Program-made: the position numbers and the translations under genes
DNA from: Comamonas granuli NBRC 101663
GTDB lineage: Bacteria > Pseudomonadota > Gammaproteobacteria > Burkholderiales > Burkholderiaceae_C
DNA: 64,000 nt
Direction of reading: 5' to 3'
Assembly (NCBI RefSeq): GCF_000739995.1
Contig: NZ_BBJX01000013.1
Location: forward strand, 1 to 64,000
Shown: positions 52,413 to 62,068 of the stretch, one piece after another
Numbering within the stretch: the first letter of the stretch is position 1
Layout: every line of letters starts with the position of its first letter
The notes under the pieces: generated by a model
The model's database searches: none
What the model saw: only the letters and a program-made list of their open reading frames with translations
What the model was told of the DNA's origin: nothing

Positions 52413-52446
52413 GACCAGCGACCCGAGGACGCAGAAAGCCAGGCCG

Positions 52447-53088
52447 ATGAAGACCCCGATCCTGTTGGCAGACGATCACCAGCTGTTCCGCGAGGCGCTG
52501 CGCCACCTGCTCGACTCGCAGCCCGACATGGTGGTGGCCGGACAGGTCGGCAGCGGCCTGCAGGTGCTGGAGCAGGCCCGTGCCTGCCAGGCGCAGGTCG
52601 TGTGCATGGATATCAGCATGCCCGGCATGGATGGCACCGAGGTCACGCGCAGCCTGCTGGCGGCCTTGCCGCAGGTCAAGGTGATTGCCTTGTCGGCCTA
52701 CTCCGACCAGCAGTACGTGCTGGACATGCTGCAAGCGGGCGCCGTGGGCTATGTGACCAAGGCCGAGGCCAGCGACGAGCTCTTGCGTGCGATCCGTGCC
52801 GTGCTGCGCGGCTGCACCTACCTGTGCCCGGACGTGGCCGGTGCCGTGGCCAGCGCGGTCACGGGCCAGGGCGCTGCCGGGGTGCCGCGCACGCGCCTGG
52901 GCATGCGCGAGCGTCAGGTACTCAAGCTCGTCGCCGAGGGACATACCTCGGGCCAGATCGGAGAGATACTCAGCATCGCCCCGTCCACGGTGGATGTGCA
53001 CCGGCGCAACATCATGCGCAAGCTCGACCTGCACAGCGTGGCCGAATTGACCCGCTACGTCATCCAGAACGAACGCGCGGCGCGTTGA
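52447..53088 (+). CDS. NarL/LuxR-family response regulator
   Basis: The 213-residue regulator has a receiver domain with acidic pocket DDHQ, phospho-Asp in VVCMDISMPGMDG, Ser/Lys switch residues (ALSAYSDQ, VTKAEA), and a LuxR-type HTH (GMRERQVLKLVAEGHTSGQI, APSTVDVHRRNIMRKLDLHS). It lies 34 bp after the kinase gene and is its evident partner. Because the kinase gene is interrupted, it may be orphaned or use another kinase. Confidence 0.93.
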   Translation: MKTPILLADDHQLFREALRHLLDSQPDMVVAGQVGSGLQVLEQARACQAQVVCMDISMPGMDGTEVTRSLLAALPQVKVIALSAYSDQQYVLDMLQAGAVGYVTKAEASDELLRAIRAVLRGCTYLCPDVAGAVASAVTGQGAAGVPRTRLGMRERQVLKLVAEGHTSGQIGEILSIAPSTVDVHRRNIMRKLDLHSVAELTRYVIQNERAAR

Positions 53089-53135
53089 GGCATCGTGCAC
53101 GCGCCGCGGGAGGCGGTCGCTTCTTGTGTGACAGC

Positions 53136-53176
53136 TTTACTACCGGTCTTCAGGTATTTAGAATACCCGTACCGGG
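53136..53176 (+). promoter_or_regulatory. Candidate promoter with overlapping dyad upstream of the chemoreceptor
   Basis: TTTACT (53136) and TAGAAT (53159) are 17 bp apart. The -10 lies in the perfect dyad GGTATT-TAG-AATACC (53153-53167). TACC heptamer-like elements (TACCGGT at 53141, TACCCGT at 53164, TACCGGG at 53170) resemble NarL-type heptamers. The adjacent LuxR-type regulator is a possible ligand. Confidence 0.35.
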
Positions 53177-53319
53177 GAATGTTTCAATTTGTGTCACATC
53201 AATACAGTTGCATTTCCGATGGATGTGCGCGCCCATCCTCTTGCGGCCCAGCGGCCCAGGGAATACAAAGTCTCCTGGCGAAACTCCGCCCCCACTGACC
53301 GCTTCACCACACCACGCGC

Positions 53320-55317
53320 ATGTCAAACCTCCTGCACCGACTGGGCCTGGCCCAGAAGTTCACCGTTCTCGGCCTGCTGGCCCTGTGCATGGTCGCCTTG
53401 CCCACCGTGCTCTACCTGCAGCGCGCCTTTGCCGATGTGGCGCTGGCGCAGCGCCAGGTGCAGGGTGGCCGGGTCGTGGGTGAAGTCAACCGCGTGGTCC
53501 AGTCCATGCAGGTGCACCGCGGGCTGTCGGCGGGCATGCTCAGCGGCAATGCCGCATTGGAGCAGCGCCGCCCGGGCGTGAGCGCAGGCCTCACGCAGGC
53601 CATGGACAAAGTCGAGCAGGTGCTCAAAGAGGTCCAGGCGCCGGCGTCCATCCAGGCGCAGTGGGCAGAGCGCCGCCAGGCCTGGGCCGGCCTGGAGCCG
53701 GCGGTGGCGGGCCGCCAGTTGTCGGTGGATGAAAGCACGCAAAAGCACACGCAACTGGTCACGTCCACCCTGCTGTTCGGCGACGCCGTGATGGACGCCT
53801 TCGGCCTGTCGCTGGACTCCGACCTCGCCACCCACATGCTCTCGCGCGCCAGCCTGGTCAACGCCATGCAAATGACCGAGTACCTGGGCCAGATGCGCGC
53901 GCGCGGCACGGCCCTGCTCACCCAGGGGGAAATCACCCCCCAGGGGCGTGCGGCGCTGCAGGCCTTGCACCGCCTGGCCCAGCAGGCCCAGGGTGACTGG
54001 TCGCGCAACCTGGGCAAGGCCGCAGCGGCCGATGCACGCATCCGCACCGGCCTGGAGGCGGCGGCGCGCCAGCAGAGCGAGGCCGTGGGCGCCACCCTGG
54101 GCCTGGCGCAAAAGGAGCTGATCGACGCCGCGCAGGCGGGCCTGCAGCCGGATGTGTACTTTGACAATTTCACGCGCACCATCGACGGCATCTACCGTTT
54201 CAACGCGGACGCCATGGCCGTGCTCAGCCAGGTGCTGAAAGAACAGGCCAGCCAGGCCAGCCGCCTGGCCTACGGCATGCTGGTGCTGCTCTTCGTGGGC
54301 ATGGCCGGCGCAGTGGCGCTGGCACTGGCATTTGTGCGCAGCATCACCGGGCCGGTGCGCCAGGCCGTGGGGCTGGCGCAGGCCGTGGCCGGGGGCGACC
54401 TGACCGGCCGCATCGACGTGCAGGGGACGAACGAAATCGCCCGCTTCATGCAGACGCTCATGGAAATGCAAGGCCACCTGGGGGGCGTGGTGGGCCGGGT
54501 GCGCGAGGGTGCGCACGGCGTGGCCACGGCGAGCATGCAGATCGCCCAAGGCAACCACGACCTGGCAGCGCGCACCGAAAGCCAGGCCAGCGCGCTGGAG
54601 CAGACGGCGGCCGCCATGGAGCAGCTCAACTCCACGGTGCGCCAGAACGCCGATAGCGCTGCGCAGGCCAACCAGCTCTCGCAAAGCGCGAGCACCGTTG
54701 CGGAGCGCGGGGGCACAGTGGTGGCGCAGGTGGTCGAGACCATGAAGGGCATCAACGACAGCTCGCGCAAGATCGCCGACATCATCCAGGTGATCGACTC
54801 CATCGCCTTCCAGACCAACATCCTGGCGCTCAACGCTGCCGTCGAGGCGGCGCGCGCCGGCGAGCAGGGCAAGGGTTTTGCCGTCGTGGCCGGCGAAGTG
54901 CGCAGCCTGGCGCAGCGCTCGGCCCAGGCAGCCAAGGAGATCAAGCAGCTCATCAGCGCCAGCGTCGAACGCGTGGAACAGGGCACGGCGCAGGTCGATC
55001 AGGCCGGTGCGACCATGCACGAGGTGGTGCAGGCCATCCAGCGCGTCACCCAGCTCATGAACCAGATCAGCACCGCCAGCCATGAGCAAAGCATGGGGGT
55101 CTCGCAGGTGGGTGAGGCGGTGACCCACCTCGACCAGGTGACGCAGCAGAACGCCGCCCTCGTGGAGGAGATGGCTTCGGCTGCCGACAGCCTCAAGCTG
55201 CAGGCGCAGGATCTGGTGGCCGTGGTCGATGTATTCCGCCTGCAAGGGGGACGCTCCCTGGCGGGGGCGGCCGAGCGAGGTGGCGCCGGACCCGCGCCGC
55301 TGCTGGCGTTGGAATGA
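53320..55317 (+). CDS. Methyl-accepting chemotaxis protein with NIT-like sensor
   Basis: The 665-residue chemoreceptor has two membrane helices (~13-33 and ~318-342), a periplasmic helical domain with [19 protein letters not shown], similar to the RGLS core of nitrate/nitrite-sensing NIT domains, a HAMP domain, and a long signalling coiled coil with the hairpin tip [20 protein letters not shown] and [20 protein letters not shown]. The C-terminus closely resembles the fragment at the window start. Its stop overlaps the ATG of the c-di-GMP gene by 4 bp. The ligand assignment is tentative. Confidence 0.92.
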   Translation: MSNLLHRLGLAQKFTVLGLLALCMVALPTVLYLQRAFADVALAQRQVQGGRVVGEVNRVVQSMQVHRGLSAGMLSGNAALEQRRPGVSAGLTQAMDKVEQVLKEVQAPASIQAQWAERRQAWAGLEPAVAGRQLSVDESTQKHTQLVTSTLLFGDAVMDAFGLSLDSDLATHMLSRASLVNAMQMTEYLGQMRARGTALLTQGEITPQGRAALQALHRLAQQAQGDWSRNLGKAAAADARIRTGLEAAARQQSEAVGATLGLAQKELIDAAQAGLQPDVYFDNFTRTIDGIYRFNADAMAVLSQVLKEQASQASRLAYGMLVLLFVGMAGAVALALAFVRSITGPVRQAVGLAQAVAGGDLTGRIDVQGTNEIARFMQTLMEMQGHLGGVVGRVREGAHGVATASMQIAQGNHDLAARTESQASALEQTAAAMEQLNSTVRQNADSAAQANQLSQSASTVAERGGTVVAQVVETMKGINDSSRKIADIIQVIDSIAFQTNILALNAAVEAARAGEQGKGFAVVAGEVRSLAQRSAQAAKEIKQLISASVERVEQGTAQVDQAGATMHEVVQAIQRVTQLMNQISTASHEQSMGVSQVGEAVTHLDQVTQQNAALVEEMASAADSLKLQAQDLVAVVDVFRLQGGRSLAGAAERGGAGPAPLLALE

Positions 55318-58300
55318 ACGCAGACACCGCTGGCCTGAACCCGGCCGAGGTGCCCCAGGGCACCCCGGCTTCCGCGCGCCATTTCGCCTGGCTGCTCGTC
55401 GCCCTGGCCCTGGTGTTGCCGCTGACCGGCTGGCTGGTCGTCAGCATCCAGGGGCCCCACGCCGAGCGCGAGGCCTACGCCAGCCTCTGGTCCATCGCCC
55501 GGCTCAAGACCGACCAGATCGAGAACTGGCTGGGCGAGCGGCACAAGAATGCCGAGCTGCTCGCGGCCGATGCCCTTTTTGCCCAGCATGTGCAGCGCAT
55601 GCTCGAGAAGCCGGCGCACAGCCTGGCCGATCAGGCCGCCGTGCTGCAGCGCTTTGCCCTGTTGCGCACGGCTTTCGATTACGACCGCATCGAGCTCTTC
55701 GCCCCCGATGGGCGGCGGGTGGCCATGGTCGGCGGCGATTGGGAGGAGTCCGGCCAGGCCGTGCAGCTTCCCGCGCCCACGGCTCCGGGGGCGCGCACGG
55801 TGCGCATGCTCATGCAGCCCGGTGAGCACGGCGACGCGCTGCTGCAGTGGCAGTTGCCCGTGCAGGATCTCAGTGGCCCGCAGGGACGCCTGGTGGCCTG
55901 GGTGCGCATGGGCATCTCGTCCCGGCGTTTCCTGTTTCCTGTGATCCAGACCTGGCCCACCTCCAGCGCCAGCGGCGAGACCCTGCTCGTGCGGCGCGAC
56001 GGCGACCAGGTGGTGTTCATGAACGAATTGCGCCACCGCAGCGGCACCGCCATGACGCTGCAATTGCCCATGGCGCGCCAGGACCTTCCGGCCGCCGTGG
56101 CGCTGCGCGCCAGTGGCGACGGCCAGGTGCGCGGCCACGACCACCGCGACATCGAGGTGCTGGCGGCCTACCGCCCCGTGGCTGGAACCGACTGGCGCGT
56201 GGTGGCGAAGATCGACCGGGCCGAGGTGCTGGCCCCCGTGCACGTGCTGGCCTGGTGGGTCGTGGGCGTGACCAGCCTGGCCATGCTGGCGCTGGCGGTG
56301 GTGCTGGCGCTGTTCTGGCGTCAGATCCGCCTGAACCAGCAGTGGCAGTCGTGGGCGCAGAAGGCGCGCTCGGACCGCATGATGGAGCAGTTCTTTGCCC
56401 TGCCTTTCATCGGCATTGCCACCGTGGACCTGCGGCGCCAGCAGTGGGAGCGCGTGAACCCGCATTTCTGCGCCATCGTGGGCCTGGAGCCCGAGCGCAT
56501 GCTGCAGATGCGCTGGGGTGATCTGGTGGCGCCGGAAGACGACGCCCAGGACCGCAAGGGCTTTGCACGCGTGGCCCTGGGCCGCGACGAGGTCTACGCC
56601 GTGGACCGCAGGATACGCCGCGGGGACGGCACGCACGCCTGGGTCAATCTGCAATTGCGCCGCCTGCCGGCCCTGCAGGAAGGTGAGCCGGGGAAGTGCG
56701 TGGTCATGCTGGAGGACATCACCCCGCGTGTGCGTGCCGAGGCGCGCATCCAGCGCCAGGCGCGCCTGTATGCGGCGCTGAGTGCCTGCAACCAGGCCAT
56801 CGTGCAAAGCTCGACCGAGGCGGCGCTGTTTGCGCGCATCTGCGAGACGGCGGTGCGCCTGGGCGGCATGCAGGCGGCCTGGATAGGACGGCAGGTACCG
56901 GGCTCGGAGGCGCTGGTGGCGGTGGCAGCCGCGGGCGCGGCGGCCCAGACGCTGCCGGGCCAGGGCACGGCGCGCACGGCCTGGCGCGAGGACCGTGCCG
57001 TCTGGATCGAGGACCTGCCGGGCGTGGCCCCCACGGTGGCCATTGCCCTGCATTGCGCGGGCAAGGTGGATGCGGTGTTCGTGCTCGTGGCCGAGCCCTC
57101 GCAGACCTTCGACGAGGACGCCCGGCGCCTGCTGCTGGAGATGGCCACCGACGTGGACTTCGCGCTGGGCTATTTTGCCCACGAGCGCCAGCGCAAGCAC
57201 ACCGAGAAGATGCTGCGCCAGTCGCAACAGCAGCTCGAACTCGTGCTCAAGGGCTCGACCGACGCCCCCTGGGACTGGGACCTGCGCGCGCAGCGGCTCG
57301 ATTTCTCGCCCCAGGGGTGGCACATGCTGGGCTACGGGCCGGACGACATGCCCCAGGGCCCGGTGCGCGTGCGCGCGCATGTGCACCCGCAGGACTTGCC
57401 GCTGCTGCGCGCCCAGCGCGAGCACCTGAAGGATGCGGGCCTGTCGGTGGTGGTGCAGGACCTGCGCCTGCGCCACAAGAACGGCCACTATGTGCCGGTG
57501 CTGGCGCGTGGCTATGTCTCGCGCGACAAGATGGGCCGCCCCGTGCGCGTGACGGGCACGGCCATGGACCAGACGCTGCAGCGCCAGACCCACCAACTGG
57601 AGGAGCTGCGCGCCCAGGCCCTGGAGCTCATTGCCAGTGAGAGCGACCTCCAGCGCATCCTGGTGCAACTGGTGGAGCGGCTGGAGATCCTGCTGCCCAC
57701 GGACCGGGCGCTCGTGTGGCTGCTGGACGAGCCCAGCGGCGCCCTGCTGCCGCGTGCGAGCGCCGCCCTCACGTCGCTGCTCGATGATGCCCGTGCCGTG
57801 CAGCCCGTGGAGGGCGACCGCGGCCGCTGGGGCCGGGTGGCCTTCACCGAGGCCGGCGAGGGCCTGCCCGCGGTGGAGAACACGCACCTGCGCACGCTGG
57901 TGCAGTCCATGGCGCGCGCGCGCAGCCTGCCGGGTTGCTACACCCTGCCCATCCGCGCCGACAACGGCGCGCTGCTGGGCGTGCTCGACGTGTACCAGCG
58001 CCGCCAGCACGCCATACCCGAGCACGACCGCGCGCTGCTGCGCCGCATCGGCCACTACATGGGCAGCGCCATCCAGCGCAAGACCTTCGAGGAGCAGGAA
58101 CGCCTGGCGGCCGAGGTGTTCTCGCACAGCCACGACGGCATCATGGTGACCGATGCGCACCACAAGATCCTGCTGGTCAACCCCGCGTTCACCGCCATCA
58201 CGGGCTACGAGCCCCAGGATGTGGTCGGGCGCAACCCGCGGCTGCTGTCCTCGGGGCGGCATGGCGGTGACTTCTACGGCGCCATGTGGCGGCGCCTTGG

Positions 58301-59837
58301 CGAGCATGGACTGTGGCAGGGCGAGATCTGGAACCAGCGCAAGAACGGCGAGGTCTACCCCGAGTGGCTCACCATCAGCCGCGTGACCGACGCCGAAGGC
58401 CAGGTCACGCACTACATCGCCATCTTCTCGGACGTGAGCCAGCGCAAGGCCGACGAGCAGCGCATCCGCTGGATGGCGCACTTCGACCTGCTCACCGGCC
58501 TGCCCAACCGTGCCCTGCTGGCCGACCGCTTCGTGCATGCCGTGGGCATGGCCGAGCGCGGCAAGGAGCCCATGGCGCTGATGTTCCTGGACCTGGACCA
58601 CTTCAAGCACATCAATGACTCGCTGGGCCACGGGGCGGGCGACGAGCTGCTGGTGAACGTGGCGCGGCGCATGCGCGAGCTGGTGCGCGAGCAGGACACC
58701 GTCGCGCGCATGGGGGGCGATGAATTCGTGCTGCTGCTGCCGGGCACCGACAAGGACGGCGCGGCCCAACTGGCGCGCCGCCTGCTCGACACCGTGGCCG
58801 CGCCCATCCACATCCGCGAGCACGATCTCATGGTCACGCCCTCGGTGGGCATCGCCATGTACCCGGAGGACGGCTCCGCCCTGGAAACCCTGCTGCAGCA
58901 TGCCGACGTGGCCATGTACCGCGCCAAGCAGGACGGACGCAACGCCTTCCACTTCTTCCTGCCGGACATGCAGGCCCACGCGGCGCGCGCGCTCGAAATG
59001 GAGGGCGCGCTGCGCCGCGCGCTGGAGGGCGGGCAACTGCAGCTGCACTACCAGCCGCAATGCCGCCTGCGCGATGGCCGCATCGTGGGCGTGGAGGCGC
59101 TCATCCGCTGGCAGCACCCCGAATGGGGCATGGTCTCGCCCGCCGAATTCATCCCGCTGGCGGAAAAGCGCGGGCAGATCCTGGCCATCGGTGAATGGGT
59201 GCTGCGCACGGCCGTGCAGCAACTGGCCCAGTGGCAGCGCGCCGGGCTGCCCGACGAGCTCACCATGGCAGTGAACCTCTCGGCCGTGCAGTTCCGCCAC
59301 CCCGACCTGCCGGGCCTGGTGACCCAGGTGCTGCAGGAATACGGCGTGGAGCCCGGCTGCCTGGAACTGGAGCTGACCGAGGGCGTCGCCAGCGACGACC
59401 CCGAACGCGCCGTGGGCATCATGGCCGACCTGCATGCGCGCGGCGTGCGTATGTCCATCGACGACTTCGGCACGGGCTATTCGTCTCTGAGCTACCTCAA
59501 GCGCTTCCAGGTGTACAAGCTCAAGATCGACCGTTCCTTCGTGCGCGACATCATCGAGGACGCCGAGGACAAGGCCATCGTCAGCGCCATCATCCGCATG
59601 GCCGCCAGCCTGGGCCTGCAGACCATCGCCGAGGGCGTGGAGACCGAGGCGCAGCGCCAGGTCCTGCAGGAACAGGGCTGCGACGAGATCCAGGGCTACC
59701 TGTTCAGCCGCCCGCTGCCTGCGCCCGCGTGCGAGCAGCTCATGCGCGAGCGGCTGGGCGCCGCGGCCCCGCCGCCGGCCGGACGCCTCACGCCGCCTGC
59801 AGGTGCGGTCCAGGCTGCGCTGCCGCCATCCCGGTGA
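55314..59837 (+). CDS. Large membrane PAS/GAF sensor with GGDEF and EAL domains
   Basis: The 1507-residue protein has a membrane helix (~25-45), a periplasmic dCache-like sensor, a second helix (~310-335), then PAS, GAF, PAS, GAF and PAS modules, a GGDEF domain ([29 protein letters not shown] near residue 1133) and an EAL domain ([14 protein letters not shown] near 1260, [44 protein letters not shown]). Both catalytic sites look intact, so synthesis or hydrolysis may be switched by signals. Translational coupling to the chemoreceptor (ATGA overlap) ties motility sensing to c-di-GMP. It overlaps dadA tail-to-tail by 50 bp. Confidence 0.93.
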   Translation: MNADTAGLNPAEVPQGTPASARHFAWLLVALALVLPLTGWLVVSIQGPHAEREAYASLWSIARLKTDQIENWLGERHKNAELLAADALFAQHVQRMLEKPAHSLADQAAVLQRFALLRTAFDYDRIELFAPDGRRVAMVGGDWEESGQAVQLPAPTAPGARTVRMLMQPGEHGDALLQWQLPVQDLSGPQGRLVAWVRMGISSRRFLFPVIQTWPTSSASGETLLVRRDGDQVVFMNELRHRSGTAMTLQLPMARQDLPAAVALRASGDGQVRGHDHRDIEVLAAYRPVAGTDWRVVAKIDRAEVLAPVHVLAWWVVGVTSLAMLALAVVLALFWRQIRLNQQWQSWAQKARSDRMMEQFFALPFIGIATVDLRRQQWERVNPHFCAIVGLEPERMLQMRWGDLVAPEDDAQDRKGFARVALGRDEVYAVDRRIRRGDGTHAWVNLQLRRLPALQEGEPGKCVVMLEDITPRVRAEARIQRQARLYAALSACNQAIVQSSTEAALFARICETAVRLGGMQAAWIGRQVPGSEALVAVAAAGAAAQTLPGQGTARTAWREDRAVWIEDLPGVAPTVAIALHCAGKVDAVFVLVAEPSQTFDEDARRLLLEMATDVDFALGYFAHERQRKHTEKMLRQSQQQLELVLKGSTDAPWDWDLRAQRLDFSPQGWHMLGYGPDDMPQGPVRVRAHVHPQDLPLLRAQREHLKDAGLSVVVQDLRLRHKNGHYVPVLARGYVSRDKMGRPVRVTGTAMDQTLQRQTHQLEELRAQALELIASESDLQRILVQLVERLEILLPTDRALVWLLDEPSGALLPRASAALTSLLDDARAVQPVEGDRGRWGRVAFTEAGEGLPAVENTHLRTLVQSMARARSLPGCYTLPIRADNGALLGVLDVYQRRQHAIPEHDRALLRRIGHYMGSAIQRKTFEEQERLAAEVFSHSHDGIMVTDAHHKILLVNPAFTAITGYEPQDVVGRNPRLLSSGRHGGDFYGAMWRRLGEHGLWQGEIWNQRKNGEVYPEWLTISRVTDAEGQVTHYIAIFSDVSQRKADEQRIRWMAHFDLLTGLPNRALLADRFVHAVGMAERGKEPMALMFLDLDHFKHINDSLGHGAGDELLVNVARRMRELVREQDTVARMGGDEFVLLLPGTDKDGAAQLARRLLDTVAAPIHIREHDLMVTPSVGIAMYPEDGSALETLLQHADVAMYRAKQDGRNAFHFFLPDMQAHAARALEMEGALRRALEGGQLQLHYQPQCRLRDGRIVGVEALIRWQHPEWGMVSPAEFIPLAEKRGQILAIGEWVLRTAVQQLAQWQRAGLPDELTMAVNLSAVQFRHPDLPGLVTQVLQEYGVEPGCLELELTEGVASDDPERAVGIMADLHARGVRMSIDDFGTGYSSLSYLKRFQVYKLKIDRSFVRDIIEDAEDKAIVSAIIRMAASLGLQTIAEGVETEAQRQVLQEQGCDEIQGYLFSRPLPAPACEQLMRERLGAAAPPPAGRLTPPAGAVQAALPPSR

Positions 59838-61092
59838 ACGCGAAATCGACCTCGGGCACGCGGCCGCTCACAATGTCGGCCAGGGCCTTGCCCGAACCGC
59901 AGGAATGCGTCCAGCCCAGCGTGCCGTGGCCGGTGTTGAGGAACAGGTTGGGCAGGTGGGTGCGGCCGATCAGCGGCACGTTGCTGGGCGTGGCAGGGCG
60001 CAGGCCCGTCCAGAACTGCGCCTGTTCGGTGTGGCCGGCGCCCGGAAAGAGCTGCTCCACCCGGCGCACGATGGCCTGGCAGCGCGTGGCGTTGAGCTCG
60101 CGGCCGTAGCCATTGAGTTCGGCCGTGCCCGCAATGCGCAAGCGGTCGCCCTGCGCGCTGGTATAGCGCGAGAACACCAGCTTGAACTCATCGTCCGTGA
60201 GGCTGACCTCGTGCGCCAGGCGCGCGTCCTTGACCGGAATGGTCACGGAATAGCCCTTGGCCGGGTAGATGGGCAGCTTGAGGCCCAGCGGCCGCGCCAG
60301 CAGCGGGCTGAACGAGCCCAGGGCGAGCACATAGGCGTCGGCGCGCACGCGCTCGAAGCGTCCCTCGGCATTGGTCAGCTCCACATGGTCGATGGCGCCG
60401 CCCGCCGTGCGCAGCGCGGTGATGTGTTCGCCCAGGCGAAAGTGCACGCCCGCTTGCATGCAGAGCGTGGCCAGTTCGCGTGCAAACAGGTTGGCGTCGC
60501 CCGATTCGTCTTCCGCCGTGTAGGTCGCGCCGGCCAGCCGGGGACGGATGTGCGCCAGCGCCGGCTCGATGCGCACGGCCTCGTCGGCGTCGATGACGCG
60601 GCGCTCGCAGCCGAGCTGGCGCATTTGCTCGGCCGGGGCCAGGGCGGCGTCGAACTCCTTGGCGCTGGTGTAGAAATGCAGAATGCCCTGCGTGCGCTGC
60701 TCGTACTGGATGCCCGTGTCGCGGCGCAGTTGTTGCAGCGCAGCGCGGCTGAAGGTGCCCAGGTTGACGATCTGGCGGATGTTGTGGCGCGTGCGCGCGG
60801 GCGTGCAGTTGCGCAGAAAGGACAGGCACCACAGCCACTGGTGCAGATCGGCGCGCATGCGAAACAGCAGGGGCGCATCCTCCTGCCCCAGCCACTGGAG
60901 CACCTTGAGTGGCGCGCTGGGGTTGGCCCAGGGTTCGGCGTGGCTGACGGACACCTGCCCGCCGTTGGCAAAGCTGGTTTCTGCGCCGGGCGCGGCCTGG
61001 CGGTCGATGACGGTCACTTCGTGGCCGAGTTGCTGCAGGTAGTAGGCCGAGGAGACGCCGAGCAAGCCGGCGCCGAGAACGATCACGCGCAT
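59788..61092 (-). CDS. dadA: FAD-dependent D-amino-acid dehydrogenase (DadA-like)
   Basis: The 434-residue flavoenzyme starts MRVIVLGAGLLGVSSAYYLQ (FAD-binding GxGxxG) and contains QLGHEVTVIDRQ, ETSFANGGQVSVSHAEPWAN, WTGLRPATPSNVPLIG and HGTLGWTHSCGSGKALAD, which are DadA hallmarks. Such enzymes deaminate D-amino acids (D-Ala, sometimes glycine-like substrates) and feed electrons to quinones. A tandem glycine riboswitch ~100 nt upstream implies glycine-responsive expression, so glycine or a related amino acid may be a substrate or precursor. Confidence 0.93.
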   Translation of the reverse strand: MRVIVLGAGLLGVSSAYYLQQLGHEVTVIDRQAAPGAETSFANGGQVSVSHAEPWANPSAPLKVLQWLGQEDAPLLFRMRADLHQWLWCLSFLRNCTPARTRHNIRQIVNLGTFSRAALQQLRRDTGIQYEQRTQGILHFYTSAKEFDAALAPAEQMRQLGCERRVIDADEAVRIEPALAHIRPRLAGATYTAEDESGDANLFARELATLCMQAGVHFRLGEHITALRTAGGAIDHVELTNAEGRFERVRADAYVLALGSFSPLLARPLGLKLPIYPAKGYSVTIPVKDARLAHEVSLTDDEFKLVFSRYTSAQGDRLRIAGTAELNGYGRELNATRCQAIVRRVEQLFPGAGHTEQAQFWTGLRPATPSNVPLIGRTHLPNLFLNTGHGTLGWTHSCGSGKALADIVSGRVPEVDFAFTGMAAAQPGPHLQAA

Positions 61093-61114
61093 TTTGAGAG
61101 CCTTTCAAGGTTCT

Positions 61115-61160
61115 AGCGCCCGGCGGGCGCGCGCGACCAGCTATTGAAAAAATAGCAGAC
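61115..61160 (-). repeat. Palindromic repeat copy in the dadA leader
   Basis: On the minus strand GCTATTTTTTCAATAGCTG matches the 5' part of the family (compare GCTATTTTTTCGATAGCTG upstream of the PCu(A)C gene). It lies between the riboswitch and the dadA start, where the GCTATT/AATAGC stem could act in the expression platform. Confidence 0.55.
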
Positions 61161-61194
61161 AGCCAGCGTGCATGGGCCGGGCTGCCGCTCCCCC

Positions 61195-61375
61195 TGTCCT
61201 TGTACCTGAGAGATTCACCGCGGGCTGCTCCAGCCTGCGGTTTGCTCCTTCGGTGCGCCACGGTGGTGGCGGCTCTCCAGACGGCGATGGTATGGGTGCA
61301 GTACGGTACCTGAGCGTGTATGGGAGATTGCGCCTTCGGTGGGGTGTTGACACCCGCTCTCCTGCGGCGCCCATT
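61195..61375 (-). promoter_or_regulatory. Tandem glycine riboswitch upstream of dadA
   Basis: On the minus strand two aptamers follow each other. The first has GGAGAGCGGG, CACCGAAGGCGCAA and the end CGCTCAGGTACC. The second has GGAGAGCCGCC, GCACCGAAGGAGCAAACC and ATCTCTCAGGTAC. The (A)CCGAAGG..GCAA and CTCAGGTA blocks are the conserved glycine-riboswitch core, and the pair with a short linker is the classic cooperative arrangement. The downstream gene is the DadA-like dehydrogenase at 61092. Confidence 0.95.
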
Positions 61376-61463
61376 CTAGGGCGGCCCCGGCGGTTGCGGC
61401 GCTGCGCCGGGGCTTATGCGCGGCAATGCTTGCTTATGGGGCCGCGCCCGCCCGTGGCCGGGC

Positions 61464-61853
61464 TCAGCGCCGGTAGGGGTTGTTCGGGTCGCGGTCGTAG
61501 CGGTTGGGTACGCCGTCGCCATCGCGGTCGCGCCGGCGCTGCTCGCGCTCCCAGTGGCCGCGCTGCATCTGCCAGTGGCCGTTGTGCTCCTGCCAGGCGG
61601 GCGGGCGGTACACATGGCCCGGGCGCGCCTTGACCCAGTAGCCTTCCACCCAGACATAGCCGTGGCGGCGCCATTCCCAATGGCCGGGAACCCAGGCCAT
61701 GCCGCGGCGCGGCGGTGGCGCCACCTGGTGGCGGGGCGGGGGTGGTGCCGTCTGGATGATGACCGTGGCCTCGGTGCGCGCCTGGGCGGCCGGGGCGGCG
61801 GCGCACAGCGCCAGCACGGTCAGGGCGGCGGCGGTGGTGGTGTAGCGGGACAT
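61464..61853 (-). CDS. YXWGXW-repeat envelope protein
   Basis: The 129-residue protein has a signal peptide (TTTAAALTVLALCAAAPAAQA) and YXWGXW-type repeats rich in Trp/Tyr/His (GMAWVPGHWEWRRHGYVWVE, GYWVKARPGHVYRPP, NGHWQMQRGHWE). Its C-terminal RDRDGDGVPNRYDRDPNNP resembles a calcium-binding thrombospondin type-3 loop. ATG at 61853 follows TGAGGAGAACACC. The family function is unknown. It lies upstream of the riboswitch on the same strand. Confidence 0.8.
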   Translation of the reverse strand: MSRYTTTAAALTVLALCAAAPAAQARTEATVIIQTAPPPPRHQVAPPPRRGMAWVPGHWEWRRHGYVWVEGYWVKARPGHVYRPPAWQEHNGHWQMQRGHWEREQRRRDRDGDGVPNRYDRDPNNPYRR

Positions 61854-61991
61854 GGTGTTCTCCTCACAAAATGGATTCCGTGCGGAACCCGGTGCCTGCA
61901 TGGTGCAGGCCGCATGTCAATTCTGTGTAGTGCGTGTGCGAAGGGGTGTGAGCAGATGTGAGCTGTACTGGCACCGCCGACTGAAAATAAA

Positions 61992-62043
61992 GTAAAAATG
62001 GGCTTTGGCGCTTGATCGACAAGCGCAAGCAGCTACAGAAACC
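61992..62043 (-). repeat. Palindromic repeat copy upstream of the zinc-ribbon membrane protein gene
   Basis: On the minus strand GTAGCTGCTTGCGCTTGTCG is followed by ATCAAGCGCCAAAGCCCATT, a full-length match to the family including the internal CGCTTG/CAAGCG arms. It ends ~26 bp before the next ATG. Confidence 0.75.
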
Positions 62044-62068
62044 ATAGTAATCTGAGCAAAGGTATTCC

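Noticed and set aside
54999-59435. 1478-codon minus-strand open frame opposite the GGDEF-EAL gene
   Set aside because: No domain is recognisable, composition is shadow-like, and the plus strand encodes a well-supported multidomain protein.
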